64,000 nt of DNA from an uncultured Myxococcaceae bacterium (GTDB taxonomy: Bacteria; Myxococcota_A; Polyangia; Polyangiales; Ga0077539): positions 1 through 64,000 of the forward strand of contig CAMFHP010000024.1 in the NCBI GenBank assembly GCA_945952225.1, given 5' to 3'. The translations under genes were made by a program, and so were the position numbers. Each line of letters starts with the position of its first letter. Positions within the stretch are counted from its first letter, which is position 1. Of the stretch, positions 29,803 to 37,279 are shown piece after piece. The notes beneath the pieces were generated by a model that saw nothing but the letters and a program-made list of their open reading frames with translations, was not told the origin of the DNA and ran no database searches.

Positions 29803-30381
29803 ATGCGCGACGCGGCGGCTCTCCAGCGAGGCATCTCCTACTCCGAGTATCTCGCGCTCGAAGCGACGGGGGACGCGCGGCACGAGTGGTTCGACGGCGT
29901 CGTCTACGCGATGGCGGGAGGAACGCTCGATCACAGCGCGCTCTGCGCATCGATCATCACGGCGCTCTCCGTCGCGCTCGCGGCGAAGCCCTGCCGCGTG
30001 TTCACGAGCGACGCCCGCGTGCGGGTGAAGGCCACCGGGCTCGCGACGTATCCCGACGCCTCGGTGGCCTGCGGACGCGCCGAGCGCGACCCCGACGACG
30101 CGCACGCGCTGGTGAACCCCGTCGTGCTCGTCGAGGTGCTCTCGGCGAGCACCGAAGACTGGGATCGCGGCGGCAAGTTCGCGCACTACCGCCGCATCCC
30201 CTCGCTCCGCGACTACCTCATCGTGGTGCAGGGCAACGCCTTGATCGAGCACCACCGTCGCAACGACGACGGCTCGTGGACGATGCGCGAGCTCCGCGCG
30301 GGCGAGGTCGTCACGCTGGCGGGCGTCGCGGCGACGATCGCGGTCGACGACGTGTACCGCGATCCCCTCGCGGCGGAGTGA
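29803..30381 (+). CDS. Uma2-family PD-(D/E)xK nuclease-like protein
   Basis: This 192-residue protein shows family signatures: the N-terminal SYSEYLALEATGDARHEWFDGVVYAMAGGTLDHSAL, the acidic core YPDASVACG, NPVVLVEVLSAST and GGKFAHYRRIPSLRDYLIV. This gives the Asp...Glu...Lys arrangement of PD-(D/E)xK folds. Uma2 genes are numerous in cyanobacteria and Myxococcota, and their biological role is unknown. The gene sits exactly between the two 136-bp direct repeats, and its promoter region is repeat copy 1. The ATG at 29803 is the first in-frame start after the repeat. It may be a recent insertion with one repeat copy. Confidence 0.87.
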   Translation: MRDAAALQRGISYSEYLALEATGDARHEWFDGVVYAMAGGTLDHSALCASIITALSVALAAKPCRVFTSDARVRVKATGLATYPDASVACGRAERDPDDAHALVNPVVLVEVLSASTEDWDRGGKFAHYRRIPSLRDYLIVVQGNALIEHHRRNDDGSWTMRELRAGEVVTLAGVAATIAVDDVYRDPLAAE

Positions 30382-30386
30382 TCGCA

Positions 30387-30522
30387 CCCCCCCTCCGCGG
30401 TGTTGTCCGACCGGTCGGACAAATCACGTTCTTCGAGCAGACAAGGCGAATTTCGTGGGGGCACCCCCCAGGGAGGTCTTGCGTTCAGTGCCCCCCGTCG
30501 GGCGCCCCGAGGAGCGCGTCCC
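30387..30522. repeat. 136-bp direct repeat, copy 2
   Basis: This copy includes the genuine last codons of the secreted YD/RHS-like gene (minus strand) and the sequence beyond it. It begins six bases after the Uma2 stop. Differences from copy 1 are five substitutions, two of them adjacent just before the palindrome and one in the codons shared with the gene end. Lack of gaps suggests either recent duplication or gene conversion between copies. Confidence 0.93.
30403..30422. terminator. 20-bp perfect palindrome in repeat copy 2
   Basis: This is identical to the palindrome at 29642. It sits 21 bases after the Uma2 stop and 62 bases after the stop of the opposing YD/RHS-like gene. It is therefore placed where a bidirectional terminator between convergent genes would be expected. 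A repressor-site reading is also possible. Confidence 0.45.
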
Positions 30523-31642
30523 AGAGCGACGGCGGGAGGCACGACAGGTCGCGGGTCACGGTGCGCGCGCCGCCCCCTTCGGTGACGCGCCGCACGCGCC
30601 CGCGGAGCCCGCGTTCGAGGGTCACCGTGCGCTCGCTGCCCGCGCTGCGCTCCACGACCGACACGGCCCACCCCTCGGTGTTGTACGTGCGCGTCGCCGA
30701 GGCCCAGGGGGCGTCGCCGTCGCGGGCGCGGCTCTCCACCGTGCGTCCGTCGGCGGAGGCCGTGTGCGTCCACCGAACGTCGACGGTCGCGACGCCCGTG
30801 ACCGCGTGGCGCAGCGTCGAGGGCCATCCCCCGGGGAGCCACGTCCAGCGCGTCTCTTCGAGCACGCCGCTGCGGTTGCGCGTGAAGGCCAGCGCGGGGC
30901 GTCCGTCGTCGCCGTCGAGGCGCAAGCGCATCGGGCCGCCGTCGGTAAGGAGACCCGGGGCCGTCGCGTCGCCCTCGTAGCGGGTGCGCGCGTTGTCGGC
31001 GTCTTCGACCGTGCGCGTGGGGCGTCCGCGGGCGTCGAACTCCCAGCGCGTGTGCGAGGGACGGAGCGACGGCGACGACCACGGAGGCTGTCGGTGTCCG
31101 GGCTCCGGGGCGGGGCGTTCGAGGCGCGTGAGGTCGGCGGCGAGGCCGTCGCCGAGGGGCGTCCATCGCACGGTGTCGCGGCGCTCGGGGGCTCCATCGG
31201 GCGCGGCGCAGGCGTGCACGTCGCCGCAGCCCACGGCGCACTGCGCGGGCTCGTCGGTCTCGTCGCGCACGACCCTTCCCGCGCGGTCGTAGCGCCAGCG
31301 TCGCACGGCGGCGAAGGGGCCGTCGTCGAGCTCGCGAAAGGTGAGCGGACGCCCCTGCGCGTCGAAGGTGTAGCGCGCGCAGTCGGGCGGCGGGAGCGAC
31401 GTGAAGACGGCGGGTGACCCCGGGGCGTCGCTGAAGGTCCAGCGCGGATCGCCGGGGGCCTCGCAGCGGACGCAGAGCCCCCATCCGCGGGGGCACGGGC
31501 GGTGCGGGTCGCAGGGGTCGACGACGCGCGCGCCCACGGTGACCGACGGCGTCACGGGGAGCGCGGTCTGCGCGAGGGAGCGCGACGCGACGAGGCTCGC
31601 GACGAGGGCGAACGCGGCGGCGCGGCGACCGGCGTGGAACAT
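30485..31642 (-). CDS. Secreted YD/RHS-repeat-like protein
   Basis: This 385-residue protein has a signal peptide ending at SLAQ. Its body contains several degenerate YD-type strands (YTFDAQGRPLTF, WRYDRAGRVVRDET, WEFDARGRPTRTVEDADN, LAFTRNRSGVLEE). These resemble the beta repeats of RHS/teneurin shells but are far fewer than in a full toxin, and no C-terminal toxin domain is seen. Cys residues cluster at the N-terminus (DPCDPHRPCPRG) and around the middle (CAVGCGDVHACAAPDG). It is divergent from the SMI1/KNR4-HEAT gene by 50 bases. Its last codons belong to repeat copy 2. Function is unknown. Confidence 0.75.
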   Translation of the reverse strand: MFHAGRRAAAFALVASLVASRSLAQTALPVTPSVTVGARVVDPCDPHRPCPRGWGLCVRCEAPGDPRWTFSDAPGSPAVFTSLPPPDCARYTFDAQGRPLTFRELDDGPFAAVRRWRYDRAGRVVRDETDEPAQCAVGCGDVHACAAPDGAPERRDTVRWTPLGDGLAADLTRLERPAPEPGHRQPPWSSPSLRPSHTRWEFDARGRPTRTVEDADNARTRYEGDATAPGLLTDGGPMRLRLDGDDGRPALAFTRNRSGVLEETRWTWLPGGWPSTLRHAVTGVATVDVRWTHTASADGRTVESRARDGDAPWASATRTYNTEGWAVSVVERSAGSERTVTLERGLRGRVRRVTEGGGARTVTRDLSCLPPSLWDALLGAPDGGH

Positions 31643-31692
31643 CGCGCGACGCTATCGCAGGGAGGCCACGGTAGGCTCGCGTCCCTCCGACC

Positions 31693-33207
31693 ATGACCCT
31701 CGACCCCACCATCGCCCGCATCGCCGACAAGCTCGCGGAGGTGCGTCGCCGCGGATGCTCCTGCTTCGGCGCCGAGTCGCACGGATTCGAACTCGACGCG
31801 CCCCTCGACGACGCCGAGGTCACGCGCCTCGAAGCCGAACTCGGCGTGGCGCTCCCCGACGACTACCGACGCTTTCTCGTGCAGCTCGCCGCGCGCGGTG
31901 CGGGGCCCTTCTACGGGCTCACCGCGCCCGTGTCGTGGCGCGATCACCTCGACGGCGACACGCCCGTTCCCGACTATGCGGCGCGTCCGTTCGTGTGGAC
32001 GCCCTCGACGCCGCGCGACGACGACACCTGGCGCACGATCGCGGCGACGCTCGACGAGCCGCTCCAGGGATCCATCGCGCTCGGCACGCAGGGCTGCGCG
32101 TACTTCACCGTGCTCGTCGTGAGCGGCGAGGCGCGCGGGCGCGTGGCCTACGTGAACCTCGACGGGGGTGTTCCGTTCTTTCCCGAGCCTCCGGGCTTTC
32201 TCGCCTGGTACGAGCGCTGGCTCGACGAGCTGCTCTGGGGGCACGACGTGGGATGGTTCGCGATGACCATGCCCGGCGACGCCGACACGCTCACCGCCGC
32301 CGCGGGCGATGGGGACCCGCGACGGCTGGAGGCCCTGCGCGCGATGCACCGGCTCCCACACTTCGAGGGCGCCGTGGCCGACGTGGTGTGCGCGCGGGTG
32401 GAGGATCCCGACCCCGGGGTGCGCGCCGTCGCCCTCTCGGCGGCGGCGAAGGGCGGGCTCGTGGCGCGCGTCGAAGACCGGGTTCGCACACTCACCGACG
32501 ACGGAGACCCGGGGGTGCGACTCGCGGCGCTGCGTGCCCTGCGCAACAGCGGGTGCGCGTGGGTCGACGAGGCGAAGCGCGCCCTCGGCGACGGCGACGA
32601 CGACGTGGTGCTGTGGGCGCAGCGCGAGCTCGCGAAGGAGAAGGCCCTCACCGCCGACGCGGTGATCGCGCTGCTCTCGCACGACAGCGCGCGGGTGCGT
32701 GAGGCGGCGGCCTCCACGGCCCGCGAGGTCGACGATGCGCGCGTGCTCGCGCCATTGCTCGAACGGGTGCAGTCGGGCGATCCCGCGGAGACCCTCGCCT
32801 ACGCGAGCGCGTGGGTGCACGTGAAGGCCGGGCGGTGCACCGTCGACGAGCGCGCGCGGTTCTTCGCGGCGACGCGGGCGCGCCTCGCGCGGGCCACGGA
32901 GGGCGTCGTGCCCACGGCGGCGGTGCGCGCGCTGGGATGGTTCGCGGAGCGCGGGGATGACGACGCGCGGACAATGCTGCGCGCGCTGTGCGAGAGCCCC
33001 CGGGGCTTCGTGCGCTTCGAGGCGGTGACCGTGCTCGGCGAGGTGGGACGCGGTGACGATGACGTGGCGGTGCTGCGCGCGCGCCTCGGCGACGGCGAGA
33101 AGCCCACGGAGCGCACGGAGTACCACGGCACGCGCAGCGTCGCGTGGACCGTGGGCGAGAACGCGAAGCGCGCCCTCGCGCGGGTGGAGGGGCGTCGCGA
33201 GGGGTGA
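31693..33207 (+). CDS. SMI1/KNR4-domain protein with HEAT-like repeats
   Basis: This is a 504-residue cytosolic protein. Residues of about 35-190 match SMI1/KNR4 (DDAEVTRLEAELGVALPDDYRRFLVQLAARGAGPFYGL, then IALGTQGCAYFTVLVVSG and a Trp-rich end). The rest is a series of HEAT-like helical repeats (DVVCARVEDPDPGVRAVALSAAA, RTLTDDGDPGVRLAALRALRNS). SMI1/KNR4 domains often serve as immunity proteins in polymorphic toxin systems, and HEAT repeats bind proteins. It is divergent from the secreted YD/RHS-like gene with only 50 bases between, so the promoters overlap. An immunity role is inference. Confidence 0.85.
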   Translation: MTLDPTIARIADKLAEVRRRGCSCFGAESHGFELDAPLDDAEVTRLEAELGVALPDDYRRFLVQLAARGAGPFYGLTAPVSWRDHLDGDTPVPDYAARPFVWTPSTPRDDDTWRTIAATLDEPLQGSIALGTQGCAYFTVLVVSGEARGRVAYVNLDGGVPFFPEPPGFLAWYERWLDELLWGHDVGWFAMTMPGDADTLTAAAGDGDPRRLEALRAMHRLPHFEGAVADVVCARVEDPDPGVRAVALSAAAKGGLVARVEDRVRTLTDDGDPGVRLAALRALRNSGCAWVDEAKRALGDGDDDVVLWAQRELAKEKALTADAVIALLSHDSARVREAAASTAREVDDARVLAPLLERVQSGDPAETLAYASAWVHVKAGRCTVDERARFFAATRARLARATEGVVPTAAVRALGWFAERGDDDARTMLRALCESPRGFVRFEAVTVLGEVGRGDDDVAVLRARLGDGEKPTERTEYHGTRSVAWTVGENAKRALARVEGRREG

Positions 33208-33210
33208 GGG

Positions 33211-34248
33211 TCAGAGGCCGATGCGGCCCGTGAGCGAGAGCGTCCAGGCGTTGATCGAGGGCCACCAGTCGGCGTCGACGTCGAGGCCGCCGGGAAAGAG
33301 GTTCGCCCCCGCGCGCAGTCGCACGGCGAGGTCGGGATCGCGGTGCCCGAGCTGGCGAAACACCATGCCCGCCCCCGCGCGAAAGCTCGGAATGATCAGC
33401 AGCACGTTGGGCGACGCGATGTCGAGCGTGAGCGATTCGAAGAGCGATTCGAAGTCGGTCTCCACCGCGGTGTGGAGGAAGCCGTACTCCCAGAGCGACA
33501 CCTCGTAGCCCACGCGGAGCGTCGCGCGCGCGTGCTCCGACGGGTCCCAGCGGAAGCGCGCACCGCCCGCCAGCACCGGGCCTCCGAGGCGCATGGGGCC
33601 GAGGGCCGTGTGCCGTGCGGGGAGCACCATCGCGACGTGCAATCTCCGCTCGATCGAGGCGTGGTCGACGGTGAGGTGCGCGGGGCGCGTTCCCTCGGTG
33701 GCGCGGGCGGTGATGCGCACGCCGTCTCCCTGCGCGTCGAGCACGGGCTCGGTGACGGTGACCGCGGGGCCGCCCACGACGATGCGCTCGTTGGTGCCGT
33801 CCTCCTGCACGAGGCCCTCGCTGTCGCCGAAGAGGGGATGGCGCACGACCATGGGCGGCAGGATCCACGGCCCGTTGCGCAGCCGCGCGTGCGTCGTCAC
33901 GTCGACCCCGGTCTCGACGGAGACCCGCGTGTGCGAACCCGCGGCGAGGGTGCTCTCGCGGGCGGTGGGCGCGTCGTCGAAGCGCGTCGTGGCGATGGGC
34001 GACACGGTGACCGCGAGCTCGTCGTCGGCCACGAGTTCGAAGGTCGCGCGGAGGGTGCAGTGTGATTCGCGGGTGACGAAGGTCTGCGTCGCACAGCGCA
34101 CCGACACGCGCGCGTCGCGCACCGTCGCGGCGCCACGCACCTCGACGAGGGGGCGGGGGGTGTCGTCGCGCACGGGCGCAGGGGCATAGCTCCACGCGGT
34201 GGAAGGGGCGAGGAGCACGAGGGCCATGGCAGGGAGCGCGCGCGTCAC
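33211..34248 (-). CDS. Exported protein, possible outer-membrane beta-barrel
   Basis: This is a 345-residue protein. A GTG start at 34248 gives the signal peptide VTRALPAMALVLLAPSTAWS; the ATG at 34227 is an alternative, and neither has a clear Shine-Dalgarno site. The N-terminal half looks like a beta-sandwich (VSVRCATQTFVTRESHCTLRATFELVADDELAVTV). The C-terminal half alternates hydrophobic and polar residues with aromatic ends (LRVGYEVSLWEYGFLHTAVETDFESL, INAWTLSLTGRIGL), as in beta-barrels. No family is recognised. It ends three bases from the convergent SMI1/KNR4 gene and is divergent from the FAD monooxygenase. Confidence 0.72.
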   Translation of the reverse strand: MTRALPAMALVLLAPSTAWSYAPAPVRDDTPRPLVEVRGAATVRDARVSVRCATQTFVTRESHCTLRATFELVADDELAVTVSPIATTRFDDAPTARESTLAAGSHTRVSVETGVDVTTHARLRNGPWILPPMVVRHPLFGDSEGLVQEDGTNERIVVGGPAVTVTEPVLDAQGDGVRITARATEGTRPAHLTVDHASIERRLHVAMVLPARHTALGPMRLGGPVLAGGARFRWDPSEHARATLRVGYEVSLWEYGFLHTAVETDFESLFESLTLDIASPNVLLIIPSFRAGAGMVFRQLGHRDPDLAVRLRAGANLFPGGLDVDADWWPSINAWTLSLTGRIGL

Positions 34249-34369
34249 GGCGCAGGACTGTGCCCGAGCGGGACGGCGCGCGTCACGCGGGGTGCGACGG
34301 TCTGTTGACGAAGCGTGCGAAGGTCGATGGGCGCGCACCGTGAGGTCGCGGCGGCGCATCGGAGTGGGC

Positions 34370-35959
34370 GTGCGTGACGACGGTGCCTGCGAGGTGGCGA
34401 TCATCGGGGCGGGGCCCGTCGGGCTGCTCCTCGCGGTGGCGCTGTGTGATCTGGGGGTGCGTGTGCGGGTGTTCGAGCGCGGTCCGTCGACGCGGCGAGA
34501 CCCGCGGGCGGCGATCGTGTGGCCCCGCGCGGCGGAGGTGCTGCGCTCCGTCGGCGGCATCGCGCGCTTCGAGGCCGCGTCGTGTCCGCTCCGTCGCGCC
34601 GAGTTTCGCGTGAACGGTCGCTACGCGGGCGTGATGGAGCTCGGACGCCTCGCGAGCGAACACCCCCTCCCGCTCATGATCGAGCAGCACGAGACCGAGC
34701 GACTGCTCGCCGAGATGCTCGCCGAACGCGGCGTCTCCGTGGCGTGGAACCACGAGGTCACCGCCGTCGACGTGCGCCACGACGGCGCCTCGCTCACGGT
34801 GCAGACCCCGGGGGGTGAGTCCGTTCGCGTGGCGTGCGCGTGGGTGGTGGGCTGCGAGGGCGCGCGGAGCCTCGTGCGTCGCACGCTGGGCATCGCCTTC
34901 GAGGGCGCGGCGCGCACGGGCATCGTGTGTCTTCAGGTGAACGCGACGCCGCACTGGGCGCACCGCGACGACCGTGAGACGGGCTACTTCTTCGTCGCAC
35001 CGGGGCGCACGCTGCTGGCGTGTCCGCTGCCCACGGGGGGCTACCGCATGGTGGCCTTCAACGCCGACGAGGAGGGCGGCGTGGGCGAGCCGACGCTCGA
35101 AGAACTGCGTGAGACCGTGGCCCGCGCGACGCTCGACCCCGGGGTGTCGCTCACGCCCGTGGAGCCCCGGTGGTTCAACCGCGCGCGCTTTCACGACCGC
35201 GTGGCCGAGACGCTCGTGCGAGACCGCGCGCTCCTCGCGGGCGACGCGGCGCACATCTGGACCCCGGTGGGCGGACACGGCATGAACGCGGGCCTCCGCG
35301 GCGCCCACAACCTCGCGTGGAAGCTCGCCGCCGTCGTGCGCGGCCACGCTCCGCCCGCGCTGCTGGAGACCTACAGCGCCGAGCAGCGCGCCGTGGCCCG
35401 CGCGGTGATCGACGGGCTCACGCACCTGCGCACCGAGGAGCCCTCGCCCGCGTGGCTGGTGGGACTGCTCGGGATGGTCTTTCCCCATGCGCTCCGCGCG
35501 GTCGATCGGGTGCCGCAGGTGGAGGCGCGGCTCACCGAGCTCGACGCGCAGCACCGGGCGAGTCCGTTGTCGTGCGCGCTCACGCCGGAGCACATGCTCC
35601 ACGCGGGCGATCGTGTGCCCGATGTGTCCGTCGAGAGCGAGGGGCGCACCACGCACACGCACGCGCTCCTCTCGCTGCGCCAGTGGACCCTTCTCGCCCA
35701 CGTGCGCGACGACGGCGACGCGGGCGAGGTGGCGCGGCTCCGACGGCTCGCCGACCGCTACCGCGCGCCGCTGCGGGTGGTGCCCGTGAAGGCCACGAGC
35801 GAGTCCGCGCGTCGGGCCCTCGACGGCCCCGGACGCGCCGTGCTCGTGCGTCCCGACGACCATGTGGCGCTCGTGGCGAGGCTCCACGACGGGGCCGCGG
35901 TGGGGCAGTACCTCGACGCGTGGCTGCGACCGCGCGAGGGCGTCGCGCGCGAACGTTGA
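34370..35959 (+). CDS. FAD-dependent aromatic hydroxylase-type monooxygenase
   Basis: This 529-residue flavoprotein belongs to the class A (PHBH-like) group. The N-terminal Rossmann GxGxxG (AIIGAGPVGLLLAVALCDLGVRV) binds FAD, WVVGCEGARSLVRRTLG is the central motif, and LLAGDAAHIWTPVGGHGMNAGLRGAHNLAWKLAAV holds the second FAD site. The last 110 residues form the thioredoxin-like domain seen in MhpA, PgaE and pentachlorophenol hydroxylase relatives. A phenolic or polyketide substrate is likely. GTG at 34370 is chosen for the GGAG five bases upstream; GTGs further upstream are possible. A hotdog thioesterase follows after 35 bases, possibly in the same operon. Confidence 0.88.
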   Translation: MRDDGACEVAIIGAGPVGLLLAVALCDLGVRVRVFERGPSTRRDPRAAIVWPRAAEVLRSVGGIARFEAASCPLRRAEFRVNGRYAGVMELGRLASEHPLPLMIEQHETERLLAEMLAERGVSVAWNHEVTAVDVRHDGASLTVQTPGGESVRVACAWVVGCEGARSLVRRTLGIAFEGAARTGIVCLQVNATPHWAHRDDRETGYFFVAPGRTLLACPLPTGGYRMVAFNADEEGGVGEPTLEELRETVARATLDPGVSLTPVEPRWFNRARFHDRVAETLVRDRALLAGDAAHIWTPVGGHGMNAGLRGAHNLAWKLAAVVRGHAPPALLETYSAEQRAVARAVIDGLTHLRTEEPSPAWLVGLLGMVFPHALRAVDRVPQVEARLTELDAQHRASPLSCALTPEHMLHAGDRVPDVSVESEGRTTHTHALLSLRQWTLLAHVRDDGDAGEVARLRRLADRYRAPLRVVPVKATSESARRALDGPGRAVLVRPDDHVALVARLHDGAAVGQYLDAWLRPREGVARER

Positions 35960-35994
35960 CGGCGCCGCGCGGGTCGACGACACCGTCGCGCACC

Positions 35995-36420
35995 ATGACC
36001 GACGACACACGGAGCCCGGGTCCCACGGAGCGCATCGAGGCCGGCGTCATCACCGAGGCGCGGCTCATCGAGATGGTCTTTCCCGAGCAGACCAACCACT
36101 ACGGCACGCTCTTCGGCGGCCAGGCCCTCGCGCTCATGGACAAGGCCGCCTTCGTGGTGGCCTCGCGCTTCGCCCGCCGCACGGTGGTGACCGCGAGCAG
36201 CGAGAAGGTCGACTTCCACGTTCCCGTGCGCCAGGGGCAGCTCGTCGAGCTCGTCACGCGCATCGTGGCCACGGGGCGCACGTCGATGTCGGTGGAGGTC
36301 GAGCTCTACGCCGAAGACCTGCTCACCGGCGACCGCCAGCTCGCCACGCGCGGACGCTTCGTGATGGTCGCCCTCGACGCCCACGGACGCGCCACGGCGG
36401 TTCCGCAGCTCCCCACGTGA
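35995..36420 (+). CDS. Acyl-CoA thioesterase, hotdog fold (YciA-like)
   Basis: This 141-residue enzyme should hydrolyse acyl-CoA thioesters. The sequence MVFPEQTNHYGTLFGGQALALMDKAAFVVASRFA contains the family signature (N-x-x-G-T-x-F/GG-x-L-x-x-x-D) with the catalytic Asp, and SEKVDFHVPVRQGQLVEL is the second conserved block. The ATG lies 35 bases after the monooxygenase stop. Its own stop overlaps the GTG of a lipoprotein/hydrolase-like gene (GTGA), so these are probably cotranscribed. Confidence 0.92.
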   Translation: MTDDTRSPGPTERIEAGVITEARLIEMVFPEQTNHYGTLFGGQALALMDKAAFVVASRFARRTVVTASSEKVDFHVPVRQGQLVELVTRIVATGRTSMSVEVELYAEDLLTGDRQLATRGRFVMVALDAHGRATAVPQLPT

Positions 36421-37247
36421 GACGCCTCGCGCTGGCCCTCACGCTCGTCGCGTGCACACGTCGGGAGGCGCCCCCGGGGGTGCACCGCGCCGTGCTGCGC
36501 GCGCAGGTCGACGGGTCCGTACCCCGGGGGGTGGAGGGGCGTCGCTGCGAGGCGTGGCGCGCGCTCGGCGAGGGTGTGACCGTGCGCCGTTGTGGCGGTG
36601 GCGGTGATGGCGCGGCGGTGTTTCTCGCGGGCTGGGCGATCACGCAGCAACCCGCGGAGGCGTGGGCTGCGGCGGTGGATGAGGCGGTGCTCCGCGACGC
36701 GCGCGTCTCGACGCTCTACGCCGTGCGCGGACCGCGCGACGTCGACTTTCGCCGCAAGGAGCTCGCCGTCGATGCGCTCCGTGACGACCTCGCGGCGACG
36801 AATGCGCGACGGGTGCTGGTCGTGGCCCATTCGAGCGGCGCCCACGTGGCGGCGACGCTCTTCGCGCGGGCTCCCGCGTTGCGGGCGCGCATGGTGTACG
36901 TCGACCTCGACGGCGACGCGGGCCTCGCGCGCGACCCCGAGCGCAGGCTCGCACCGGCCACGATGGCGGCGCTGCGCGGGGCCGTGTTCGTCGCGGTCGA
37001 AGATCGCGCGCGAGGGCTCCGGGGGTTCAGCTTCGACACGATGACGGAGTACGGCCGTCGCTTCGGCGCACACGCCACGCTGCGCATCGACGACGCCTCG
37101 CGGTCGGGATGCACCACGAACGTGTGCGCGCACCTCTCGCTGATTCGCACGCAGCCGCTCCCGCGCGGAAACGCCACGTACGCGGCCTGCGACGGGGCCA
37201 CGGTGAACGTGCGCTGGTTCGACGACGTGCGCGCGCACTTTCGGTGA
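36417..37247 (+). CDS. Predicted lipoprotein with alpha/beta-hydrolase-like core
   Basis: This 276-residue protein starts at a GTG that overlaps the thioesterase stop. The N-terminus VRRLALALTLVAC is a compact lipoprotein signal with Cys13. The centre (ARRVLVVAHSSGAHVAATLFA) resembles an alpha/beta-hydrolase nucleophile elbow, though H-S-S-G replaces the usual GxSxG. The C-terminal part has a DDASRSGCTTNVCAHLSLI segment with a Cys pair. An esterase or lipase-like activity is possible but weakly supported. Coupling to the thioesterase suggests a related lipid or acyl task. Confidence 0.68.
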   Translation: MRRLALALTLVACTRREAPPGVHRAVLRAQVDGSVPRGVEGRRCEAWRALGEGVTVRRCGGGGDGAAVFLAGWAITQQPAEAWAAAVDEAVLRDARVSTLYAVRGPRDVDFRRKELAVDALRDDLAATNARRVLVVAHSSGAHVAATLFARAPALRARMVYVDLDGDAGLARDPERRLAPATMAALRGAVFVAVEDRARGLRGFSFDTMTEYGRRFGAHATLRIDDASRSGCTTNVCAHLSLIRTQPLPRGNATYAACDGATVNVRWFDDVRAHFR

Positions 37248-37279
37248 CGGACGGCGCGCCGCGCGGCCACTCCGCGACC

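Noticed and set aside
29420-30387. Open minus-strand frames through the direct repeats that read alike in both copies (ALNARPPWGVPPRNSPCL)
   Set aside because: Similarity follows from the DNA repeat itself; there is no start signal or family match, and the plus-strand Uma2 gene is well supported.
29626-30522. Direct repeats considered as long terminal repeats of an insertion sequence
   Set aside because: There is no transposase, no terminal inverted repeats and no target duplication; the repeats carry the gene end of a neighbour, which suggests homologous rather than transposase-driven origin.
30485-31642. YD/RHS-like gene as a full polymorphic toxin
   Set aside because: It has only a few degenerate repeats and no toxin domain or RHS core motif at the C-terminus.
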